Notes: generated by a model from the letters alone, not told the origin. Counted from the first letter of the stretch, positions 14,461 through 23,065 are shown. The stretch: DNA of 25,600 nucleotides from Hyphomicrobiales bacterium (GCA_017305815.1 JAFKJZ010000334.1:2621-28220), one strand, 5' to 3'. Numbers and translations are program-made.

Positions 14461-14565
14461 GCGCATACAATCGGCTCGCTTGCGCTGGAAGGTGTCGGCC
14501 ATGGGCCGGCAAATTGCGGAGGGCAGAACGGGAGCCGAGAGGTTCTCACCCTACGAGGGACGAAG

Positions 14566-15696
14566 ATGGCATCCATCGAGCTCGATCAAGTATCCAAGAT
14601 CTACGCCAACGGCGCCTACGGTGTGCGCGACGTTGATCTGAAGATCGAGGACGGCGAATTCGTGATTTTCCTGGGCCCGTCCGGTTGCGGAAAGTCCACC
14701 ACGCTCCGCATGATCGCCGGCCTTGAAAGCATATCGTCGGGCGATCTCCGCATCGGCGGTCGCAGCGTCAACAACGTCGCCCCGCGCGACCGCAATGTCG
14801 CCGTCGTGTTCCAGAGCTATGCGCTCTATCCGCATATGTCGGTCTGGCACAACATGGCCTTCGGCCTGAAGATGCGCGGCGTCGGCCTCGCCGAGATCGA
14901 CAGCAAGGTGGCCAATGCCGCCGAACTGCTCGGCCTCAAGCATCTCTTGCAGCGCAAGCCCGGCGCGCTTTCCGGCGGCCAGCGCCAGCGCGTGGCGCTC
15001 GGCCGCGCCATCGTGCGCGAACCGGAAGCCTTCCTGCTCGACGAGCCGCTCTCCAATCTGGACGCGCAGCTGCGCGCCGAGATGCGGCTCGAACTGGTCA
15101 AGCTGCATCGCCGCCTCGGCCGCACCATCGTGCATGTCACGCATGATCAGGTCGAGGCGATGACGATGGGCGACCGCATCTGCATCATGAAGGAAGGGCG
15201 GATGATCCAGTCCGGCCGTCCGCTCGACGTCTACGCCAATCCGGCCGACACCTTCGTGGCGCGCTTCCTGGCGACGCCGCCGATGAATCTGATCCCGGCC
15301 GAGCTCGATCACGAGGGCGAGAAGCTGGTCGTGCGGATCGATTCCGAGACCAAGATCACCGTCCCCGACAAGCACTATCTGCCCTATGTCCAGAAGGCGG
15401 GCGGCCCGATAACGGCCGGTATTCGCGCCGAGGACATCTACGAAGCCCAGCTGCGGCCGGAATGGCAGCGCATCACCGTCAAGGTGGTGGCCGTCGAGGC
15501 GCTCGGGGCGGAAAACATCCTGATCGGCCAGCTGGGTCGCGACAAGCCGATTGAAATCCAGGCGCGACTGGGCCGGCATGTGTTCGCGCCGGTGGACTCG
15601 ATGATCGACCTCTATGTCGACGCCGAGCCGATGCATCTCTTCGATTCCGAAACCGGCAAGGCGGTCGCGCGGCCGCCTCTGCCGGTCGGTCGCTAA
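14566..15696 (+). CDS. ABC transporter ATP-binding protein, MalK/UgpC type
   Basis: A 376-residue ATPase of CUT1 sugar importers, acting on the cytoplasmic side of the permease pair. Walker A GPSGCGKST is at 37-45, the Q-loop Gln near 83 (VVFQSYALYPHMS), the signature LSGGQRQR at 135-142, Walker B AFLLDE at 155-160, the D-loop SNLD at 163-166, and the switch His near 193 (VTHDQ). All catalytic parts are present. Residues from about 240 onward form the MalK-type regulatory/TOBE domain (ITAGIRAEDIYEAQ). The ATG at 14566 follows GAGGGACGAAG. It is the first gene of the system 2 operon, 12 bp before a permease gene, and the only ABC ATPase in the window, so it may also energise systems 1 and 3. 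Confidence 0.95.
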   Translation: MASIELDQVSKIYANGAYGVRDVDLKIEDGEFVIFLGPSGCGKSTTLRMIAGLESISSGDLRIGGRSVNNVAPRDRNVAVVFQSYALYPHMSVWHNMAFGLKMRGVGLAEIDSKVANAAELLGLKHLLQRKPGALSGGQRQRVALGRAIVREPEAFLLDEPLSNLDAQLRAEMRLELVKLHRRLGRTIVHVTHDQVEAMTMGDRICIMKEGRMIQSGRPLDVYANPADTFVARFLATPPMNLIPAELDHEGEKLVVRIDSETKITVPDKHYLPYVQKAGGPITAGIRAEDIYEAQLRPEWQRITVKVVAVEALGAENILIGQLGRDKPIEIQARLGRHVFAPVDSMIDLYVDAEPMHLFDSETGKAVARPPLPVGR

Positions 15697-15708
15697 GGCG
15701 AGGGTTCC

Positions 15709-16506
15709 ATGCGCAAGTTCGGCCTGCATTTCGGTTTGATTCTGGCATGCGTGGTCGTGCTTCTGCCGCCACTCTGGGCGCTGCGCACCAGCTTCGTGCC
15801 GGAATCGATGTCCTACAGCACGGAGATCCTCCCGGCCTTCACGCTGGACAACTACGCCGGCCTCTTCGCCAAGAACCGGTTTGGCACCTTCTATGTGAAC
15901 AGCCTGATCGTGGCGCTTGGCTCGGTCATCGTGGCGCTGCCCTTCGCCGCCTGCACCGGCTACGCCTTCGCCCGGTTCCGCACCGGCGGGCGCTTCGCCC
16001 GCTTCGTCGTCCTGGCGACGCAGATGCTGCCGCCCGTGGCGCTGGTCCTTCCCGCCTTCGCGCTTCTGCGCGGCGCCGGCCTCACCAATTCGCTGCCCGG
16101 CCTGATCCTCGTCTATTCCGCGCTCAACCTGCCGTTCCTGACCTGGATCCTGATGGGCTTCTTCGAGGGCGTGCCGGTCGACATGGAATGGGCGGCGATG
16201 ACGGATGGCGCCACCGCCTGGGGCGCCTTCTGGCGGATCGTCATCCCGATCTCGCTGCCGGGCCTTGCCGCCGCCGGCGTGCTCGGCTTCATTCTGTCGT
16301 GGAACGAGTTCCTGTTCGCCCTCGTGTTGAGCGGGCCGCAGACCGCCACGATCCCGGTTTCGCTGGCTGCCTTGCAGACATCGAATGGCGTGCAGATCGC
16401 CAAGGTTTCGGCGGGTGTGGTGCTGGCCATCCTGCCGCTCGTGATCGCGTCGCGTTTCATCCAGCGCTTCATCATTCAGGGATTGACGTTCGGCGGTGTC
16501 AAATAA
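15709..16506 (+). CDS. CUT1 ABC transporter permease, MalG type (system 2)
   Basis: A 265-residue inner-membrane protein with about six hydrophobic segments, beginning at residue 6 (LHFGLILACVVVLLPPLWAL). The ATPase-docking loop is EWAAMTDGATAWGAFWRIVI near 165-185, where the usual EAA reads EWAAM. WNEFLFALVLSG near 200 is a typical MalG stretch. It lies 12 bp after the ATPase gene and 40 bp before the binding-protein gene. Its partner MalF-type permease is encoded after the binding protein rather than next to it, which is an unusual arrangement. Confidence 0.93.
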   Translation: MRKFGLHFGLILACVVVLLPPLWALRTSFVPESMSYSTEILPAFTLDNYAGLFAKNRFGTFYVNSLIVALGSVIVALPFAACTGYAFARFRTGGRFARFVVLATQMLPPVALVLPAFALLRGAGLTNSLPGLILVYSALNLPFLTWILMGFFEGVPVDMEWAAMTDGATAWGAFWRIVIPISLPGLAAAGVLGFILSWNEFLFALVLSGPQTATIPVSLAALQTSNGVQIAKVSAGVVLAILPLVIASRFIQRFIIQGLTFGGVK

Positions 16507-16546
16507 GCCGCAAGGCACCCACCACCGGCACAATGAGGAGATAGTT

Positions 16547-17821
16547 ATGACGCTGAAACGGATTCTACTCGCGGCCGCCGGTGCTGGCGCGCTGATGGCG
16601 ACGGCTCCCGCCTACGCCGACGACATCGTCCTGCGCGCCCTCATGGAGGATGTGCCGGAGACGCAGATCATCGAGACGCTGCTGCCCGATTTCGAGAAGG
16701 AGACCGGCATCAAGGTCGAGTTCGAGAAGATCGGCTACCCCGACATGCACGACAAGCTCGTGTCGCAGCTGGTCTCGCCGCAGAGCTACTACAACCTCCT
16801 CGAGGTCGACTTCCTCTGGGCCGGCGAGTTCCCGGCCGCCGGCTGGCTCGCCGACCTGAAGCCCTTCATCGAGAAGTCGAACTACGATCTGAAGCCGTTC
16901 ATCCCCTCGACGCTCGACCTGCTCGGCCGCACCGAGGACAGCCTCCAGATCCTGCCGATGTACAATTACTCGATGGGTCTGATCTACCGCACCGACCTGC
17001 TCGCCGATCCGAAGCTGCAGGAAGCCTTCAAGAAGGCGACCGGCAAGGAACTGGCGCCGCCGAAGACGCTCGCCGACTATGTCGAGATCTCGAAGTTCAT
17101 GAAGGCGAATGCCGGCGTGGCGGGCGCGGCCATGCAGGGCCAGCGCGGCGACCCGAACAGCATGGAATTCTCCAACTACCTGTTCGCTTCGGGCGGCGCC
17201 TATCTCGGCGACGGCAAGAAGGTCGTGCTCGACAGCCCCGAGGGCAAGGTCGCGCTCGACCTCTATGTCGACAACATCAAGAACGGCGCGCAGCAGGGCG
17301 CTCTCTCCGCCAATCTCGACGATACGCTGCGCCTGATGTGCAGCGGCAAGGCGTTCAGCATGGTCACCTACTGGTGGATGCTGCCGCAGATCGACAATGC
17401 CGAGAAGTGCCCGGACGTTGCCGGCAAGGTTGCCTTGGCCACCATGCCGGGCGGCCATGGCGAAAGCGGCGGCTGGGGCTGGGGCATTCCGAAGAACGTC
17501 AGCCCGGAAGAGCAGGAAGCGGCCTGGAAGTTCATCCAGTGGGTGCAGAGCAAGGACATCTCGGTCGCCCGCGCCCTGCAGGGCCACGCGCCGGTTCGCT
17601 CCGACGTCTACAGCGACCCGAAGGTGCTCGAGAAGTATCCCTACTACAAGGCGGCCGAAGAGATCGTCGCGACCGGCAAGTCGTTCCCGATCTTCGCCTA
17701 TTCCGCCCAGTATGAGGACGTGCTCGGCACGCATGTCTCGCAGGCCGGCGGCGGCGAGGCGACCACGGAAGATGCGCTGAAGGGCGCGGCCAAGGGCCTC
17801 GAGGAGCTTCTCGCCAAGTAA
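16547..17821 (+). CDS. ABC transporter sugar-binding protein (system 2)
   Basis: A 424-residue periplasmic solute-binding protein (family 1). A Sec signal peptide covers residues 1-24 (MTLKRILLAAAGAG... ending AYA before DD). The mature protein begins DIVLRALMEDVP, followed by LLPDFEKETGIKVEFEKIGYPDMHDKL in the usual N-lobe pattern, given here only in part as evidence of family. GGWGWGIPKNVSPEEQ near 310 and KFIQWVQSKD are typical C-lobe signs. The ATG at 16547 has GAGGAG six bases upstream; an earlier in-frame start would overlap the permease gene and lose the signal-peptide N-terminus. Two hairpins stand directly after the stop codon, which could raise binding-protein levels over the permease downstream. 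Confidence 0.94.
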   Translation: MTLKRILLAAAGAGALMATAPAYADDIVLRALMEDVPETQIIETLLPDFEKETGIKVEFEKIGYPDMHDKLVSQLVSPQSYYNLLEVDFLWAGEFPAAGWLADLKPFIEKSNYDLKPFIPSTLDLLGRTEDSLQILPMYNYSMGLIYRTDLLADPKLQEAFKKATGKELAPPKTLADYVEISKFMKANAGVAGAAMQGQRGDPNSMEFSNYLFASGGAYLGDGKKVVLDSPEGKVALDLYVDNIKNGAQQGALSANLDDTLRLMCSGKAFSMVTYWWMLPQIDNAEKCPDVAGKVALATMPGGHGESGGWGWGIPKNVSPEEQEAAWKFIQWVQSKDISVARALQGHAPVRSDVYSDPKVLEKYPYYKAAEEIVATGKSFPIFAYSAQYEDVLGTHVSQAGGGEATTEDALKGAAKGLEELLAK

Positions 17822-17840
17822 CGGGCCAGGCAAATGGTCT

Positions 17841-17900
17841 GGTCGCCGGAACCGTCCGGCGACCTCATGCGAATGCGGGAGCGCGTCCGGCGCGCTCCCG
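17841..17900 (+). terminator. Tandem hairpins after the system 2 binding-protein gene
   Basis: Two perfect 10-bp stems follow each other. GGTCGCCGGA (17841-17850) pairs with TCCGGCGACC (17855-17864) over a 4-base loop. CGGGAGCGCG (17876-17885) pairs with CGCGCTCCCG (17891-17900) over a 5-base loop. Neither has a T-run, and the MalF-type gene follows 61 bp later in the same direction. Partial termination or protection of the upstream mRNA is more likely than a complete stop. Confidence 0.6.
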
Positions 17901-17961
17901 TTCCCGGGCAACCGGTAGGCTGCGCTGCGGCGCTCGACAGGCAAACATCGGACGGATCCTC

Positions 17962-18852
17962 ATGACAGGCTGGATGAACTGGGCGCATCGCGAAGCGCGG
18001 ACGGGGTGGGCCTTTGCCTCGCCCGGCCTGATCCTTCTTGCCGTCGTCATGGGCTTTCCGCTGGTCTATGCCTGCGTGCTCTCCGTCTCGTCCTATACGC
18101 TGCTGAAGCCGGCGATCCTGCCGATCGTCGGCGTCGAGAACTTCGCCAAGATGATGGCGAGCGAGCGCTTCTGGAACGCGACCTGGCTGACGGTGAAGTA
18201 CTCGGTCATCACCGTCACCGGCGAGTTCGTCATCGGCCTCGGCATTGCGCTGATGCTGAACCGCGTCGTCCGTACCAAGCCGATCTATTTCGCCATCCTG
18301 ACCATCCCGATGGCGATGTCGCCAGTCAGTGTCGCGCTGATCTGGCGCATGCTGCTGCAGCCCAATCTCGGCATCGTCAATCACGTCATGGAAACCCTCG
18401 GCCTGCCGCGGCTCGATTGGCTCGGCTCGCCCGATCTGGCGCTTTGGACCATGGCCGGCATCGATATCTGGCAGCAGATGTCCTTCGTCGTGCTGATCCT
18501 GGCGGCGGGCCTGGCATCGCTGCCGCGCGAGCCCTATGAGGCGGCCGAAGTCGATGGCGCGCTCGGCTGGCAGCAGTTCTGGTTCATCACCCTGCCGATG
18601 CTGCGCCCGGTCGCGGCGATCACGGTGATCATCCAGCTGATCAATGAATTCCGCACCTACGACCTGCCCTATGTGCTGACCAAGGGCGGTCCCGGCACCT
18701 CGACCGAAGTGCTGAGCTTCTTCGCCTACAGGCAGGCGTTCCTGGGCCTGTCGATCAATGAGGGCGCCGCCGCCGCCTTCGTGCTGCTGGTGATCGTGCT
18801 GGCGATGACCGTCATCTTCTTCTCCCTGCTGGAGCGCCGCGCCAAGGCATAG
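17962..18852 (+). CDS. CUT1 ABC transporter permease, MalF type (system 2)
   Basis: A 296-residue inner-membrane permease. The first membrane segment starts near residue 14 (GWAFASPGLILLAVVMGFPL). The ATPase-docking loop reads EPYEAAEVDGALGWQQFWFI near 192-211, with an intact EAA...G motif. KGGPGTSTEVLSFFAYRQAF near 238 is typical of MalF-type proteins. It is the last gene of the system 2 operon, with an intrinsic terminator about 40 bp after its stop. It lies 140 bp after the binding-protein gene, across the tandem hairpins. The ATG at 17962 has only a weak ribosome site (GGACGGA), so its expression may be lower than that of the binding protein. Confidence 0.93.
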   Translation: MTGWMNWAHREARTGWAFASPGLILLAVVMGFPLVYACVLSVSSYTLLKPAILPIVGVENFAKMMASERFWNATWLTVKYSVITVTGEFVIGLGIALMLNRVVRTKPIYFAILTIPMAMSPVSVALIWRMLLQPNLGIVNHVMETLGLPRLDWLGSPDLALWTMAGIDIWQQMSFVVLILAAGLASLPREPYEAAEVDGALGWQQFWFITLPMLRPVAAITVIIQLINEFRTYDLPYVLTKGGPGTSTEVLSFFAYRQAFLGLSINEGAAAAFVLLVIVLAMTVIFFSLLERRAKA

Positions 18853-18893
18853 GTCGGAGACGACTTCGCTGATTCCGGCGGAAGGCCGCAGAT

Positions 18894-18937
18894 ATCGACG
18901 CGCTCCCGGAGGCACGGGGCGCGTCGATTTTCGTTTT
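18894..18937 (+). terminator. Intrinsic terminator of the system 2 transporter operon
   Basis: ATCGACGCGC (18894-18903) pairs with GCGCGTCGAT (18919-18928). The stem can extend by three further pairs. A run TTTTCGTTTT follows at once. It stands 42 bp after the last permease gene and just before the end of the convergent dehydratase gene. Confidence 0.85.
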
Positions 18938-18951
18938 AGGCGAGGGCTGGC

Positions 18952-19896
18952 TCAGCCCTTCAGCCCCAGCCCGTCATTGCCGCTGCCGCAGAGGACGACG
19001 ACCGTCTTCTCGCCCGGCGCGACCTTCACATGGCCGTTGAGGACGGCAGCGGCCGCCGTCGCGGCGCCGAGTTCGACGGCGAGGCCGGTATTCTTCCACA
19101 TCCACTGCGCCGCCAGGATGGGTTCCTCCTCCGGCACCAGCACCAGTTCGTCGACGCAGCGCTCGATGATCTCGAAATTGATCGGCGCCGTGGCGCGCGC
19201 CGCCAGGATCGGCACGTTGGTGACGACGTTCTCGATCATCACCGGCTTGCCGGCCTTGCGGGATTCGTAGAGCGTCGGGCATCCGGCCGCCTCGACGCCG
19301 ACGATGCGGACGCCGGGCTTGCGCTGCTTGATCGCCTCGGCGATGCCGGCGATCAGCCCGCCGCCGCCGATGGAGATCACCACCGTGTCGACATCCGGCA
19401 TGTCCTCGAGGATCTCGAGCCCGATCGTGCCCTGGCCGGCGATCGTCGCCTCGTCGGCGAAGGGGTGGAGGAGGGCGCCGCCACGTTCCTCCGCCAGCTC
19501 GCGTCCCGCCTCCCAGGAGAGGTCCCAGAAGGCGCCGACGATGTGCAGTTCCGCGCCGTAGGAGGCGATGCGCTGGCGCGCCAGCTCCGTCGAGGTAGTC
19601 ATGACGCAGACACTGGCGGGAATGTCGAGCTGCTGCCCGGCATAGGCGATCGCCGCACCGAAATTGCCGCCCGATGCCGTGACGACGCCGCGCTGCCGCA
19701 CCTCCTCCGGCAATGAAAGCACCGCGTTGAAGGCGCCGCGCGCCTTGAACGAGCCCGAAACCTGAAGGCATTCCGGCTTGAACCAGAGCTCGGCCGCGTC
19801 GCCCTGGCGCGGGGACGGAGCCGCCGGCACCAGCGGGGTGCGGCGGACATGGCCGTGGATGCGGGCGGCGGCGTCGGCATAGGCGGAGGGTTGCAT
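18952..19896 (-). CDS. Threonine/serine dehydratase-like PLP enzyme
   Basis: A 314-residue fold-type II PLP enzyme. The cofactor Lys is K51 in SGSFKARGA. The phosphate-anchoring loop is SGGNFG near 75-80 (SAGNHAQG in classical threonine deaminase). The glycine-rich loop is GGGGL at 175-179. There is no C-terminal ACT domain, so it resembles catabolic threonine/serine dehydratases, serine racemases and relatives such as the hydroxyectoine-utilisation enzyme EutB rather than the biosynthetic form. The altered SGGNFG loop leaves the exact reaction open, but ammonia release from a hydroxy- or similar amino acid is the best guess. The ATG at 19896 follows the MalG-type permease stop by 39 bp, so it is the last gene of the system 3 operon and hints that the imported compound carries an amino-acid part. 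Confidence 0.9.
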   Translation of the reverse strand: MQPSAYADAAARIHGHVRRTPLVPAAPSPRQGDAAELWFKPECLQVSGSFKARGAFNAVLSLPEEVRQRGVVTASGGNFGAAIAYAGQQLDIPASVCVMTTSTELARQRIASYGAELHIVGAFWDLSWEAGRELAEERGGALLHPFADEATIAGQGTIGLEILEDMPDVDTVVISIGGGGLIAGIAEAIKQRKPGVRIVGVEAAGCPTLYESRKAGKPVMIENVVTNVPILAARATAPINFEIIERCVDELVLVPEEEPILAAQWMWKNTGLAVELGAATAAAAVLNGHVKVAPGEKTVVVLCGSGNDGLGLKG

Positions 19897-19935
19897 GGGA
19901 TTCCCGTTCCAGAGTGCGAAGGGCGGAGGGCTCGG

Positions 19936-20781
19936 TCAGCCCTTGACCGCCCCGGCAAGCATCGACTTGCCGATATAGGGATAGGCGAACAGGCCGAGGA
20001 TCAGCGGCGGCAGGATGCCGATGGTCATGGCCGCCGCAGTCGGCCCCCATTCGATGCCGCGCGAGGTGACGAAGAAGGTGGCGCCCACCGTGACGGGCAC
20101 GGCGCTCTTGGTCGTCAGGATCAGGCCGAACAGGAACTCGTTCCAGCTGTAGATGAAGGAGAGCAGGAAGACGGCGAGCATGACCGGCCGGCTCAGCGGC
20201 AGCACGACATGCCAGAGCGTCTTCCACATCGATGCGCCGTCGATCTTGGCCGCGTCATCGAGCTCGCGCGGCACGTCCTGAACGAAGCCGACGAACATTA
20301 CCAGCGCGATCGGGATGTTGATGATGCAGCTGATCAGCGCGAGGCCGATGCGGGTGTCGAGCAAGCCGGCCTGCTTGTACATGAAGTAGAACGGAATCGC
20401 GAAGATGATGAGCGGCAGCGCGCGCAGATTGGTGATGACGGGCAGCAGCCAATTGCGACCTACGCCCTGGCGCACCATGGCGTAGGCGGCCGGCAGCGTC
20501 AGCATGATGGCGAAGAGCGTGCCGACGGTCGCGATGAAGACGCTGTTCATGATGTAGTGGACGTAGTCGACATTCGGCGAGGCAAGTACGGTCCGGTAGT
20601 GCTCGAGCGACGGCGAGAAGATCCACTTCGGCGGATAGGCGTTGATGTCGGCATTGGTCTTGAACGAGGTCAGGACGGTCGACAGGATCGGGAAATTGAC
20701 CAGCAAGGCGACGGCGACGAACACCACCCAGCGCAGGGCGTGGATGACGCTGTCGAACCGGCTGCGACGCGAGACGATCAT
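19936..20781 (-). CDS. CUT1 ABC transporter permease, MalG type (system 3)
   Basis: A 281-residue inner-membrane permease with about six hydrophobic segments, starting near residue 15 (LRWVVFVAVALLVNFPILST). The ATPase-docking loop reads ELDDAAKIDGASMWKTLWHV near 172-191. SWNEFLFGLILT near 215 and the C-terminal AGAVKG are typical of the MalG branch. The ATG at 20781 lies 1 bp after the stop codon of the MalF-type gene, so the pair is translationally linked. No ATPase gene adjoins it. Confidence 0.93.
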   Translation of the reverse strand: MIVSRRSRFDSVIHALRWVVFVAVALLVNFPILSTVLTSFKTNADINAYPPKWIFSPSLEHYRTVLASPNVDYVHYIMNSVFIATVGTLFAIMLTLPAAYAMVRQGVGRNWLLPVITNLRALPLIIFAIPFYFMYKQAGLLDTRIGLALISCIINIPIALVMFVGFVQDVPRELDDAAKIDGASMWKTLWHVVLPLSRPVMLAVFLLSFIYSWNEFLFGLILTTKSAVPVTVGATFFVTSRGIEWGPTAAAMTIGILPPLILGLFAYPYIGKSMLAGAVKG

Positions 20782-20782
20782 G

Positions 20783-21655
20783 TCAGCTCCTCCGGACCAC
20801 GAGACGCATCGCCACCACGATCAGGGTCAGCGACATCAGGAGCAGCAGGATCGAGACGGCGACCGCCTCGCCCAGCGTGTTCTGCACGAAGAACAGCTTG
20901 TAGATGTAGATGCTGATCGAGGTGGTGAGGTTGCCGGGGCCGCCGCCCGTGAGCACGTAGATGTGGTCGAACACGCGAAAGCTGTCGATGAAGCGCACGA
21001 ACAGGACGATCACCAGCGCCGGCTTCATCATCGGCAGCAGGATGTGAAAGGTCGAACGGAAGCCCGTGGCGCCGTCGACGGCGGCAGCCTCTTCCAGTTC
21101 GTAGGAAACCGTCTGGCGCGCCGTCAGCAGGATCAGGAAGGCGAAGGGCGTCCACTGCAGCACTTCGATGGCGATCACGGTCTTGTAGATGTTGCCGCGG
21201 CCGAGGAAGTTCACGGCATAGCCCATCATTTCGAGATAGACGGGCACGGCGCCGGTGAATTCGTTGAGGATCAGGCGGTAGATGACGCCCATCAGCGCCG
21301 GCAACACCATCATCGGAAGCATCAGGATGGCGGTCATCCAGGGCCGCTTGACCAGCAGCGGATGCAGGATGAACACAAGGATCAGCGCGGCGGCGACTTC
21401 CAGCGCCGTGCAGATGACCGCGAATTGCAGCGAAAAGCGCAGCGCCTGCCACATCTTCGGATTGGTGACGGCGGAGACGTAGTTCTCCACGCCGACGAAG
21501 CTGCCGAGCATGTTCTGGAATGAGACGTCGCTGAACGAATACCAGAGATTGATCAGCGTCGGGAAGCCGAGCAGCGCGCCCAGAAACAGACAGAGGGGGA
21601 CGAGCAGGGCACGCGCCGAGGCTTGCTCCTTGGTCTCGAAACTGGCGTAGGACAT
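20783..21655 (-). CDS. CUT1 ABC transporter permease, MalF type (system 3)
   Basis: A 290-residue inner-membrane permease. The first membrane segment starts near residue 16 (LLVPLCLFLGALLGFPTLIN). The docking loop reads ELEEAAAVDGATGFRSTFHI near 185-205 with the family's EAA...DG pattern. LTGGGPGNLTTSISIYIYKL near 235 is a standard MalF-type stretch. It follows the binding-protein gene by 65 bp, which contain a 12-bp-stem hairpin. The ATG at 21655 is the only sensible start. Confidence 0.93.
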   Translation of the reverse strand: MSYASFETKEQASARALLVPLCLFLGALLGFPTLINLWYSFSDVSFQNMLGSFVGVENYVSAVTNPKMWQALRFSLQFAVICTALEVAAALILVFILHPLLVKRPWMTAILMLPMMVLPALMGVIYRLILNEFTGAVPVYLEMMGYAVNFLGRGNIYKTVIAIEVLQWTPFAFLILLTARQTVSYELEEAAAVDGATGFRSTFHILLPMMKPALVIVLFVRFIDSFRVFDHIYVLTGGGPGNLTTSISIYIYKLFFVQNTLGEAVAVSILLLLMSLTLIVVAMRLVVRRS

Positions 21656-21673
21656 GCGGGCTCCTGGGCGCGG

Positions 21674-21702
21674 AGACTGTCGCGGAACGCCCGCGACAGT
21701 CT
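21674..21702 (-). terminator. Hairpin after the system 3 binding-protein gene
   Basis: AGACTGTCGCGG (21674-21685) pairs perfectly with CCGCGACAGTCT (21691-21702) over a 5-base loop. It stands 18 bp after the binding-protein stop codon and 18 bp before the permease start. No T-run follows, so it is more likely a processing or stability hairpin, or a partial terminator, than a full stop. Confidence 0.6.
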
Positions 21703-21720
21703 GTGTTCACCGGGCGGGAA

Positions 21721-23065
21721 TTACGGGGCGAAGGCCTTCTTCATGTCGGCGACGACATTGGCGATCGCTTCGTCCTGCTCGATCTCGCCGGTCCAGTAGC
21801 CGGTGAAGTTCTCGGCCATGTTGGTGTAGATCGCCAGCGCCTTGGCGCTGGTGGCGCCGTCCATGACGAAGCCGTACTTGGCCGCATGCTCGCCCATCAG
21901 CAGCATTTCCGGCCGGTCGCCGGCGATCTCGGCCATCAGCCCCTCGGCGAGCGGCGGCGAGCCGCCTTCCTTGGCATAGAGCTTCATCGGCTCGGCCGTC
22001 GCAAGCCAGGCAAGGAACGCCTTGGCCTCGTCCTGCTTGGCCGAGTTCTTGTTGATGCCGAGGCCGAGGCTGTGGAAGTGGGTCTTGGGCCCCTCCGAAC
22101 CGGCGGGCTCGTGGCTGAGGCCGAGCTTGCCGGCCACTGCCGGATACTTGGTGGCGTCCTTGAATTCCGGGACGGCGGCATTCCACTGCAGCATGAAGGC
22201 TACCTGGCCGGCGCCGAAGACGCTGTTGGCCTCGCCATATTCATAGGTCGAGCTGTCGCCCGGCGTCGCCTCGTTGTCGGTGATGATCTTGTAGATCTCG
22301 AGGCCGCGCTTGTAGGCGGGCGAGTCGACTGTGATGTTGCCGTCCTTGTCGCGCCAGTTGCCGCCGTTCGAGGCGACAGTGCCCTGCCACAGCATGATGT
22401 TGTAGAGCAGGTTCTTCATCTGAAGAACGGTGCCGTAGCGCGTCGGGCTGTCGGGATTGATCGACTTGGTGAAAAACAGGGCCGAGGCGATGAAATCGTC
22501 CCAGTCCCACTGGTCGGCCGGCTTCGGCGAAAGCTTCTTGCCGAGTATCTTCTCCGAGATCTCCTCATACTTCGCCTTCCAGGCCGGATCGGTGTTGAGC
22601 TGGTCGATCAGGTCGTTCCGGTAATAGAGGAAATGCAGGCTCAGGTCCGTCGGGATGCCGTAGGTCTTGCCTTCATATTTCTGCGTCTCGATCGAGTTCT
22701 TCGAGACGACCTTGTAGAGCAGGTCGGACCTCTGCAGGCGCGCGATCTGCGTGTCGAAGCCAAACTTCTCGAGCGTGTCCTGGACGTCGGGCGGAAAGCC
22801 GCATGACGTCGAATTCCTTCGAGCCGGCGGCGACGTCGGCCAGCATCTTCTCCTTGAAGCCCTGCTGGCTGAAATAGATGACCGAGGCCTTCGAATTGTT
22901 CTTGGCGCCCTCGGTCGAATTGTAGAGGTCGAGCACCTTGCGGAAGGCGGACTCGGCCGGTTCGCCCGGCCATGCCAGGATGGTGATGTCGGCGAGCGCC
23001 GTGGTTGCGGAGAGAGCGGTCGCGAGCATCGCGGCGCCGGCCGTCAGGAATCTGGATCTCAACAT
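21721..23065 (-). pseudogene. ABC transporter sugar-binding protein (system 3), interrupted by a one-base frameshift
   Basis: The reading begins at 23065 with a Sec signal peptide (MLRSRFLTAGAAML... ending TALA before DITILAWPGEP) and a GGGGAAC ribosome site. It runs in one frame to about GSKEFDVMRLSA, then meets a stop at about 22673. From about 22790 a second frame continues without any stop to 21721 (DVQDTLEKFGFDTQIA, KYEGKTYGIPTDLSLHF, MKNLLYNIMLWQGT and the rest). The span is 1345 bases, one more than a multiple of three. Removing one base from the GGG run at 22789-22791 joins the frames as RLSA-DVQD and gives a protein of about 447 residues, normal for the family. A recent mutation or a sequencing error are both possible; the second half shows no other damage. 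If real, the system 3 receptor is lost. Confidence 0.85.

Noticed and set aside
14551..16533. A 660-codon open frame on the minus strand opposite the system 2 ATPase and permease genes.
   Set aside because: Its protein is rich in Arg, His, Gln and Asp without any domain, and it lies exactly opposite two genes with full family motifs. It is a high-GC antisense shadow.
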